Assembly (NCBI GenBank): GCA_017861215.1
Contig: JAGFXN010000034.1
Coordinates: forward strand, 1 to 12,403
Length of the DNA: 12,403 bases
Direction of reading: 5' to 3'
Source of the DNA: Deltaproteobacteria bacterium
GTDB lineage: Bacteria; Desulfobacterota; Desulfuromonadia; Geobacterales; DSM-12255
The notes beneath the pieces were generated by a model, which saw nothing but the letters and a program-made list of their open reading frames with translations, was not told the DNA's origin and did no database searches. Both the position numbers and the translations under genes were made by a program. How positions within the stretch are numbered: position 1 is the first letter of the stretch; each line of letters begins with the position of its first letter. Positions 6,766 to 12,403 of the stretch are shown here, piece after piece.

Positions 6766-8015
6766 GCAAGCGTGACGACAGAACAGATGCCCTTGTCTGT
6801 TCCTTCTGCGGCAAGGGACAGGAAGAGGTAAAAAAGCTTATTGCCGGTCCAACCGTCTATATCTGTGACGAGTGTATTGACCTCTGCAACGACATTATTG
6901 CCGAGGAGACAAGACTCGAAGAGACGGAAGGCCCGGATATCAACAGGCTGCCGAAACCGCAGGAGATCAGCGAGGTGCTTGATGATTACGTCATTGGCCA
7001 GCACCGTGCCAAAAAGACTCTTGCCGTGGCGGTTTACAATCACTACAAGCGGATCGAGTTCATGGGCAAGCCGTCTGAGGTTGAGATGCAGAAAAGCAAC
7101 ATTCTGCTGCTTGGCCCGACAGGTTCCGGGAAGACTCTGCTGGCGCAGACATTGGCGCGGATACTGAAGGTGCCGTTTGCGGTGGCAGATGCTACCAATC
7201 TCACCGAAGCCGGCTATGTGGGCGAAGACGTGGAAAACATCATTCTCAATCTGCTGCAGGCGGCTGATTACGATGTTGAAAGAGCACAGAAAGGTATTAT
7301 CTACATCGACGAAATTGACAAGATTGCGCGCAAGACCGACTCGCCGTCAATCACCAGGGATGTTTCCGGTGAGGGGGTGCAGCAGGCGCTGCTGAAAATT
7401 ATCGAAGGCACGGTAGCGAGCGTCCCGCCGAAAGGCGGGCGCAAACACCCGCAGCAGGAGTTTCTGAAGGTCGATACTACCAATATCCTCTTTATCTGCA
7501 GCGGGGCATTTGCCGGTCTTGAAAGTGTCATCCAGCAGAGAATCGGGGTGAAAACCCTCGGCTTTGGCGCTGACATCAAGAAAAAGATTGAAAAAAAGGC
7601 CGGGGAACTGCTCGGCGAGGTAACTCCGGAAGATCTTCTCAAATACGGGTTCATCCCGGAGTTTATCGGTCGTCTGCCGGTGCTGGCAACCCTCAACGAG
7701 CTGAATGAAGAGGCCATGGTGCAGATTCTCAAAGAGCCGAAAAATGCCCTGGTGAAACAGTATCAGAAGCTTTTTGAAATGGAGCATGTAAAACTGAAGT
7801 TTACCGACGGGTCACTGGTAGCGATTGCCAAAGAGGCTCTCAAAAGGAATACCGGCGCCAGGGGATTGCGGTCCATTCTTGAAAATGCCATGCTTGATAT
7901 AATGTATGAAATCCCGTCACAATCCATGGTCAAAGAGGTTGTGATCAGTGAAGATGTCATCTACCGCAAGGAGAAGCCGATCATCGTTTATGAAGGGATG
8001 GCTGAAACAGCGTAA
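6762..8015 (+). CDS. clpX: ClpX, AAA+ unfoldase of the ClpXP protease
   Basis: This 417-residue hexameric ATPase unfolds substrates and feeds them into ClpP. The N-terminal zinc-binding domain has C13, C16, C35 and C38 (CSFC, CDEC). The AAA+ module shows Walker A GPTGSGKT (118-125), the pore loop GYVG (151-154), Walker B IIYIDEIDK (179-187), the RKH loop in KGGRKHPQQEF (225-233), and the ClpP-docking loop LGFGA (266-270, in the place of the usual IGF). Sensor-2 appears in NTGARGLRSIL. All essential residues are present. Leu instead of Ile at the first IGF position is conservative. lon begins 8 bases after its stop. Confidence 0.97.
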   Translation: MSKRDDRTDALVCSFCGKGQEEVKKLIAGPTVYICDECIDLCNDIIAEETRLEETEGPDINRLPKPQEISEVLDDYVIGQHRAKKTLAVAVYNHYKRIEFMGKPSEVEMQKSNILLLGPTGSGKTLLAQTLARILKVPFAVADATNLTEAGYVGEDVENIILNLLQAADYDVERAQKGIIYIDEIDKIARKTDSPSITRDVSGEGVQQALLKIIEGTVASVPPKGGRKHPQQEFLKVDTTNILFICSGAFAGLESVIQQRIGVKTLGFGADIKKKIEKKAGELLGEVTPEDLLKYGFIPEFIGRLPVLATLNELNEEAMVQILKEPKNALVKQYQKLFEMEHVKLKFTDGSLVAIAKEALKRNTGARGLRSILENAMLDIMYEIPSQSMVKEVVISEDVIYRKEKPIIVYEGMAETA

Positions 8016-8023
8016 AGGGTACT

Positions 8024-9661
8024 ATGGATATTCTGGAAGAGTATGAAATAAAAGCCGAGGGGGAACTGAAACAGTTTCCTCTTTTGCCTTTGAGAGACAT
8101 TGTCATTTATCCCGGGATGGTAGTCCCGCTTTTTATCGGCAGGAGCACGTCAACTGCGGCCCTGGAAGCCGCAATGAGTTCCGGAAGGTTTATCTTTCTG
8201 GCAGCCCAGAGAAATTCAAGGACCGAGGATCCGCTGCCTGAAGATATCTATTCTGCCGGTATTCTCTGCCAGGTTATTCAGCTTCTCCGGCTTCCCAACG
8301 GCAATGTCAAGGTGCTGGTAGAGGGTAAATCCCGGGGTGAAATTCACGAATTCGAGTATAACGGTGACTATTATACCGTCAGAGTGTCAATGTACGCTGA
8401 GCCGGCCGAGGATCCATCTGCCGAAATAACGGCACTTATGGCAGAGGCCTGCACCCAGTTTACGACGTACCATGCAGAGACCAAGAACAGTATTTCGCAG
8501 GATGCTCTGGCAAACATTGCGAAGATTACCAGTCCGGATCTTCTGGTTGACACCATTGCTGCCCAACTCAATCCCAAGCTTGAAGACAAGCAGAATCTGC
8601 TGGCGACTTTCAGTCAGAAAGAACGCCTGGAAACATTGATATCAGTAATAATCTGTGAAACGGAAGTCCATCAGCTTGACCAGAAGATAAAAGAGCGGGT
8701 CAAGAAGAAGATGGAGAAAAATCACAAGGAGTACTACCTGAATGAGCAGCTGAAAATCATTCAGAGCGAGCTGGGCAAGAAGGATGATCACGCGGATGAG
8801 TACAATGAGCTTGAAGCCAGGATCAAAGGCAGGAAGCTCCCTCTTGAAGCTGCCGGCAAGGCTCTTGCCGAACTGAAAAAGTTGAAGATGATGTCACCGC
8901 TATCCGCCGAGGCAGCGGTAATCAGGAATTATCTGGATACGATTGTTGATCTCCCCTGGGGTGTTTTCAGCCGTACAAGCAGGGATATCAATTTTGCCGC
9001 CAGGGTTATGGACGAGGATCATTACGGGCTCGACAAGGTAAAGATCCGGATACTTGAGCACCTTGCCGTACAAACCCTGGTGAAAAGCCCGAAAGGGCCG
9101 ATCCTTTGCCTGGTAGGGCCTCCAGGGGTCGGTAAAACATCCCTTGCCAGGTCAATAGCCAGGGCTACCTCCCGCAAGTTTGTCAAGATGTCGCTTGGCG
9201 GTGTCCGTGATGAGGCCGAGATCCGCGGCCACAGAAGAACCTATATCGGGGCAATGCCCGGCAAGATCCTGATGAACCTGAAAAAGGTTGCGGTCAGTAA
9301 TCCGCTGTTCCTTCTTGACGAAATCGACAAGCTGAGTTCCGATTTTCGCGGTGACCCGGCTTCAGCGCTGCTTGAAGTGCTCGATCCGGAACAGAATTCA
9401 CGCTTCTGCGATCACTTTCTTGACATGGATTACGATCTTTCAAAAGTCATGTTTCTGGCAACGGCAAATTCTACCCACTCAATACCCAGACCCCTTCTCG
9501 ACAGAATGGAGATAATCCGCCTCGAAGGCTACACAGACACTGAAAAAATGGAGATTGCGCGCCATTATCTGGTGCCGAAGCAGCTCAAGGAGAGCGGTCT
9601 CTCTGCAAAACTGCTCCGCTTCTCGGATGATGCCATTGTCAAATTGATCAACGGCTCATAA
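8024..9661 (+). CDS. lon: Lon protease, N-terminal and AAA+ core, prematurely ended
   Basis: The frame encodes 545 residues of a Lon ATP-dependent protease that normally has about 800. The N-terminal substrate-recognition domain (residues 17-210, FPLLPLRDIVIYPGMVVPLF) and the coiled-coil segment (about 215-300, with YLNEQLKIIQSELG) are present. The AAA+ core follows, with Walker A GPPGVGKT (365-372), Walker B PLFLLDEIDK (427-436) and IPRPLLDRMEIIRL near 488-500. It ends with DDAIVKLINGS and a stop. Intact Lon would continue into YTREAGVRNLER, the sensor-2 helices, then the protease domain. AAGGG, overlapping the end of clpX, serves as ribosome site. If made, this product could bind nucleotide and substrate but lacks sensor-2 and all peptidase activity. 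Confidence 0.9.
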   Translation: MDILEEYEIKAEGELKQFPLLPLRDIVIYPGMVVPLFIGRSTSTAALEAAMSSGRFIFLAAQRNSRTEDPLPEDIYSAGILCQVIQLLRLPNGNVKVLVEGKSRGEIHEFEYNGDYYTVRVSMYAEPAEDPSAEITALMAEACTQFTTYHAETKNSISQDALANIAKITSPDLLVDTIAAQLNPKLEDKQNLLATFSQKERLETLISVIICETEVHQLDQKIKERVKKKMEKNHKEYYLNEQLKIIQSELGKKDDHADEYNELEARIKGRKLPLEAAGKALAELKKLKMMSPLSAEAAVIRNYLDTIVDLPWGVFSRTSRDINFAARVMDEDHYGLDKVKIRILEHLAVQTLVKSPKGPILCLVGPPGVGKTSLARSIARATSRKFVKMSLGGVRDEAEIRGHRRTYIGAMPGKILMNLKKVAVSNPLFLLDEIDKLSSDFRGDPASALLEVLDPEQNSRFCDHFLDMDYDLSKVMFLATANSTHSIPRPLLDRMEIIRLEGYTDTEKMEIARHYLVPKQLKESGLSAKLLRFSDDAIVKLINGS

Positions 9662-9764
9662 CAAGGTCAAGGGTGAGAGCTGGAATAATCTGATAGAGCC
9701 TGAAGATGTTGTTGCGCTGCTCGGACCGGTCAAAATCCGCAATCAGAACGTCAGACCGAAAGTA

Positions 9765-10376
9765 ATGCCAGGGGTGGTCAACGGCCTTGCCTGGACCGAA
9801 TCCGGCGGTGATATCCTGCAGATTGAAGTTTCGGTGGTGCCCGGGAAAGGGAAGCTGACTATCACCGGCAAGCTTGGTGAAGTGATGAATGAGTCTGCCC
9901 AGGCGGCAATGACCTATGTCAGGTCGCGTGCAGCCCTCCTGCAGCTCGACAGGGATTTTTATCAGGCTGTCGATATTCATATTCATGTTCCGGAAGGGGC
10001 TATCCCCAAAGACGGCCCGTCTGCGGGCATTACCATGGCAACTGCTCTGGTTTCGGCGCTTCTTTCCCGCGATGTCGATAATACCCTGGCCATGACCGGA
10101 GAGATCTCGCTGCAGGGGAGAGTGCTGCCGATCGGCGGGCTGAAAGAGAAGCTGATGGCTGCAGTCCGCTCAGGGGTAAAGGTGGTACTGGTCCCGGAAA
10201 AAAACATTCAGGATGTTGCCGAAGTGAATGCGGAGATCGTTGAAAAGCTGGAAATAGTCCCTGTGGATCATATGGACGAAGTTCTCTTCAGAGCGCTCGG
10301 GCTTGACAGCATCCATTGTCCTCAGGCAGTTGCTGGCAATCAGCATGCTGCACCAAGCGGCATTGTGACCCATTGA
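9765..10376 (+). CDS. lon: Lon protease domain, detached by frameshift and deletion
   Basis: This is the peptidase domain of Lon, in a different frame from the upstream part. From the ATG at 9765 it has 203 residues, opening with MPGVVNGLAWTESGGDILQI. It keeps both catalytic residues: S86 in PKDGPSAGITMATALVSALL, and K129 in GGLKEKL, 43 residues apart as in E. coli Lon (S679/K722). The frame is open further upstream to 9648 (NKVKGESWNNLIEPEDVVAL), so homology starts before any usable start codon. The ATG at 9765 has no convincing ribosome site and falls inside the conserved region. Separate translation is doubtful. There are no stops or missing motifs within the domain, so the damage is recent, or the domain is still used, or the break is an assembly error. 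Confidence 0.8.
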   Translation: MPGVVNGLAWTESGGDILQIEVSVVPGKGKLTITGKLGEVMNESAQAAMTYVRSRAALLQLDRDFYQAVDIHIHVPEGAIPKDGPSAGITMATALVSALLSRDVDNTLAMTGEISLQGRVLPIGGLKEKLMAAVRSGVKVVLVPEKNIQDVAEVNAEIVEKLEIVPVDHMDEVLFRALGLDSIHCPQAVAGNQHAAPSGIVTH

Positions 10377-10395
10377 TGCAAGGCTGATTAAATGC

Positions 10396-10425
10396 TTGAC
10401 ACCGTAGTGATTGATTTGATATAAG
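10396..10425 (+). promoter_or_regulatory. Promoter of the tRNA-Asp/tRNA-Val pair
   Basis: TTGACA (10396-10401) is a perfect -35 box. After 18 bases comes TATAAG (10420-10425). The mature tRNA-Asp begins 30 bases after the -10 box. There is no terminator between lon and this promoter, so some read-through from the lon operon is possible. Confidence 0.75.
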
Positions 10426-10455
10426 ATTGTTTCCTTTCAACACAGGAAATTAATT

Positions 10456-10532
10456 GGGGTAGTAGCTCAGTCGGTTAGAGTGCTGGCCTGTCACGCCAGA
10501 GGTCGCGGGTTCGAGCCCCGTCTGCCCCGCCA
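10456..10532 (+). tRNA. tRNA-Asp (anticodon GTC)
   Basis: A 77-base cloverleaf. Acceptor GGGGTAG pairs with CTGCCCC (one G-T pair), followed by G and encoded CCA. The D-arm contains GCTCAGTCGGTTAGAGT. The anticodon stem CTGGC/GCCAG holds loop CTGTCAC, with GTC at 10490-10492. The T-arm contains GGGTTCGAGCCC. It is followed seven bases later by tRNA-Val, and the two are probably cut from one transcript. Confidence 0.97.
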
Positions 10533-10539
10533 TTTAAAT

Positions 10540-10615
10540 GGGCGAATAGCTCAGCTGGGAGAGCGCCAGCCTTACAAGCTGGATGTCACAGGTTCGATCC
10601 CTGTTTCGCCCACCA
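10540..10615 (+). tRNA. tRNA-Val (anticodon TAC)
   Basis: A 76-base cloverleaf. Acceptor GGGCGAA pairs with TTCGCCC, followed by A and encoded CCA. The D-arm contains GCTCAGCTGGGAGAGC. The anticodon stem CCAGC/GCTGG holds loop CTTACAA, with TAC at 10573-10575. The T-arm contains AGGTTCGATCCCT. It is the second gene of the tandem pair and is followed by a clear terminator. Confidence 0.97.
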
Positions 10616-10626
10616 ACAAAAACTGG

Positions 10627-10657
10627 CACCTACAAGATTTCTTTGTAGGTGTTTTTT
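10627..10657 (+). terminator. Rho-independent terminator of the tRNA pair
   Basis: CACCTACAA (10627-10635) and TTGTAGGTG (10643-10651) form a perfect 9-bp stem with a 7-base loop, followed directly by six T (10652-10657). It begins 12 bases after the tRNA-Val CCA. Confidence 0.92.
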
Positions 10658-10723
10658 GCGTTTTAGGGGTTCATGCAGCCCGCCGTGCAACCTCCAGAGG
10701 GGGCACAGGAATGAAACAGGATG

Positions 10724-10750
10724 AAAAAAAAGCCCGTTTCCTGGAACGGG
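10724..10750 (-). terminator. Rho-independent terminator of the TPR membrane protein gene
   Basis: On the minus strand CCCGTT (10750-10745) and AACGGG (10738-10733) pair around a 6-base loop, followed by one C and eight T (10731-10724). It lies 55 bases beyond the stop of the minus-strand gene. On the plus strand the same hairpin is followed, seven bases later, by a T-run, so it may act weakly in both directions. Confidence 0.8.
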
Positions 10751-10804
10751 TTGCCGGTTTTTTCTCCATTTACTGATGCGCTATAAATAGTACCATGAGA
10801 AGGT

Positions 10805-12403
10805 TCACTTCCGGGCAGGAGCGCTGGTATTTGTCCGGTTGAGGGCAGCTCGAATCCGCTGATAGTTTTCCCGTGATTGTTGATCATGAGGAGCCAGTTC
10901 GAGAGCCTGCCGCAAAAGTGATTCCGCACCGGTCAGGTTGCCCCTGCGGAACGCGAGGAAGGCCAGTTCATTTAATGCCTTGATATTCTTAGGAAAGTCA
11001 TGGTTCAATCTCCGGTACGTCCGTTCCGCTGCCATCAATCTGCCAAGCCTGATTTGTGCCGCACCGATTTGCATAAGTGCCCAGTCCGTTTTCCAACCAA
11101 AAGTCACGATTCTTTCCAGGTTTCTGATGTGCAAGTCATCCGCCCCAACATTGCGCAGAAAAACGTCGAGCATCAGGCAATCGTCCACTCTGGCAGGTTG
11201 CAAGGGGAGCTCCCCTGTTGCAAGGTCGATAGCCGGAGGGAGTCCGGACGAGTCGCTGCGCATCCAGAATGATGCGGCATTGTCGTAATATACGAGACGC
11301 CAGCGGGGATCGCCGGGAAGTCGCGGGAGAAGCATCAGGGCTTCCGAAGAGGTGTGCTGCAAGAGCAGTCCACGAATATCGTAGGTCGATACCAACTGTT
11401 GCCACGTTGCGGGATCACCGGGGGCGCTTTGAATCGAATCCAGGACGCGGCGATCATAAATCTCCCAACGGCCGTCCGTCAGGGGAAGCTGCTGCGGATA
11501 AAAATGGTAGAGGTAAAAGCCACCGACGGTGTTGGAATTGAAAATCTGACCCTTGAATCCGATCCGTTCAAGGAAGAAGGGAAGGCCGTGAGGGAAAAAT
11601 GAAGGCGTGACTCCCCAGCCAAACCGGGAAGGAATATCCATCATCAGATAATACCTCCCGGAAAGCGGAAACCAGCTCACAATGAGCATTATAAGAGCGG
11701 ATGCTAAGGCAGCAATTCGGGCGGCCCTGCTCCGCAAAGGCAGGCGCAACTGCATCTGTTCGGCAAGAAACGGTGCGGCGACCAGCACAAACAGTACCAT
11801 GTTGCGCCGTCCGGTAACTGCAAGTGCCCCAAGACCTGCAACGATGAGGAGGCGCTCCGGGGATATTTTCCTGTGCGCTGCCGCTACGACGACAGCAGCA
11901 ATGGTCAGCGTCAAGAGAATGGCAAAGAACCAGAATGCCGGTGCGGACATCGCCGCCGCTCCGAAAGTGGGACTCAACTCACCGACGCTCTTGAGCGCCA
12001 GCATGGAGGCAGGGTTGACCTCAGTGAACAACAGGAGCGCATATTTCCATCCCTGATGCCCGAAAGGGGTCAGCATGGTTGCCAGCAGCAGGATCCCGAC
12101 AAGGCGACTCAGCGCCGGAAGATGAACGTCGCCCTGTCGCAGACTCCGGACTGCTGCCATAGCCCAGTAACAGCCAGCCATAAACGGGCCCAGCACGAAC
12201 AGTCCGTGGCAATTGGCCCATAATGCCTGCATGGTCCCTAATAGTAGCAGGTCCCTGAATGAGCGGTATCTCCCCTCCTGGAGGCGAAGATAGAACAGGC
12301 ATATCATCAGGAAGGTGACAATTTCCGGACGGGGAAGGAACCTTTCGCTGGATGCCATGGCCGCAAGGAACAGGAGGATAGAGATCAGTGGCTCCGCCGT
12401 CCA
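10805..12403 (-). CDS. Polytopic membrane protein with C-terminal TPR repeats, N-terminus cut by window edge
   Basis: The frame is open to the right edge, adding 15 residues (WTAEPLISILLFLAA) before the first in-window ATG at 12358, so the true start lies outside. About 532 residues are visible. The first half has seven or eight membrane segments and the motifs LPRPEIVTFL, LWANCHGLFVLGPF and GRRNMVLFVLVAAPF. From memory, these resemble large GT-C-like membrane proteins of unknown function, so a transferase role acting on lipid-linked sugars is possible but inferred. A soluble region with Trp- and Tyr-rich strands follows. The last about 90 residues form two TPR units (ALMQIGAAQIRLGRLMAAER and ALNELAFLAFRRGNLTGAES), probably for protein contacts. 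A terminator follows. No neighbour in the window suggests its pathway. Confidence 0.75.
   Translation of the reverse strand, partial: WTAEPLISILLFLAAMASSERFLPRPEIVTFLMICLFYLRLQEGRYRSFRDLLLLGTMQALWANCHGLFVLGPFMAGCYWAMAAVRSLRQGDVHLPALSRLVGILLLATMLTPFGHQGWKYALLLFTEVNPASMLALKSVGELSPTFGAAAMSAPAFWFFAILLTLTIAAVVVAAAHRKISPERLLIVAGLGALAVTGRRNMVLFVLVAAPFLAEQMQLRLPLRSRAARIAALASALIMLIVSWFPLSGRYYLMMDIPSRFGWGVTPSFFPHGLPFFLERIGFKGQIFNSNTVGGFYLYHFYPQQLPLTDGRWEIYDRRVLDSIQSAPGDPATWQQLVSTYDIRGLLLQHTSSEALMLLPRLPGDPRWRLVYYDNAASFWMRSDSSGLPPAIDLATGELPLQPARVDDCLMLDVFLRNVGADDLHIRNLERIVTFGWKTDWALMQIGAAQIRLGRLMAAERTYRRLNHDFPKNIKALNELAFLAFRRGNLTGAESLLRQALELAPHDQQSRENYQRIRAALNRTNTSAPARK

Larger units (their letters stand above)
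8024..10376 (+). pseudogene. lon: Full lon locus, interrupted by deletion and frameshift
   Basis: Taken together the two frames cover an almost complete Lon. The break lies at about 9655-9662. Compared with recalled E. coli Lon, the stretch YYTREAGVRGLEREISK and the following helix, about 27-28 residues, have no counterpart in any frame here. The frame moves by +1 across the join, so a deletion of about 80 or 83 bases explains both. I saw no insertion sequence at the join. Confidence 0.75.

Noticed and set aside
9648..9661. Programmed ribosomal frameshift joining the two lon halves
   Set aside because: The 14-base overlap has no recognised slippery sequence, and even a perfect shift would leave out the sensor-2 segment. 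Deletion is simpler.
10540..10660. tRNA-Val 3' end as an integration site of a genomic island
   Set aside because: No integrase, no repeated tRNA 3' end and no composition break are visible within the window.
10480..10776. Open frame running through both tRNAs
   Set aside because: It covers two complete cloverleaves and a terminator, so it cannot be a natural protein gene.
10711..10776. 21-codon frame (MKQDEKKARFLERVAGFFSI...) after the tRNA terminator
   Set aside because: It coincides with the minus-strand terminator hairpin and its T-run, which explains the sequence. No independent support for translation.

Overview
The window looks like a chromosomal segment from a deltaproteobacterium of the Geobacter/Trichlorobacter/Pelobacter type (Desulfuromonadales/Geobacterales). 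The pointers are the tig-clpP-clpX-lon order, an ACR3-type arsenic operon carrying a DUF2703 gene, a receiver-PilZ response regulator, and protein sequences that read like Geobacter orthologues. This is a judgement from recalled family features, not a database search, and the genus is not certain.

Left part, minus strand (1-2670): an arsenic resistance operon reading right to left. The order is arsR (ArsR/SmtB repressor), arsC (thioredoxin-coupled arsenate reductase), acr3 (arsenite efflux), a cysteine-rich DUF2703 protein, and a permease of the ArsP/DUF318 type that runs off the left edge. arsC to the permease are tightly packed, with overlaps of 4 and 7 bases. Both arsR and arsC have a sigma70-like promoter whose -10 box lies only 6-7 bases before the ATG, so both transcripts are predicted to be leaderless. 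The arsC promoter wraps around a perfect 9-bp palindrome, a likely ArsR operator. In the expected pathway ArsR senses As(III), ArsC reduces arsenate, and Acr3 exports arsenite. The DUF2703 protein and permease would handle a further thiol-reactive species, possibly an organoarsenical; that last role is inferred.

Middle (2680-4620): a small secreted or membrane-anchored protein of unknown function (plus strand), a receiver-PilZ response regulator (minus), a poorly supported small reading frame or gene remnant (plus), and a tRNA-Gly(GCC) with its own terminator and probable promoter (minus).

Right-centre, plus strand (4795-10376): the protein quality-control operon tig (trigger factor), clpP, clpX and lon. 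The first three look intact. lon is broken. After the AAA+ core the frame ends at 9661, and the protease domain resumes in another frame. A segment of roughly 27-28 codons that normally carries the sensor-2 'REAGVRNLER' region is missing. Both halves otherwise keep their catalytic motifs.

Right end (10377-12403): a strong promoter, tRNA-Asp(GTC) and tRNA-Val(TAC) in tandem, a clear plus-strand terminator, a minus-strand terminator, and a large polytopic membrane protein with C-terminal TPR repeats (minus strand) that is cut by the right edge.
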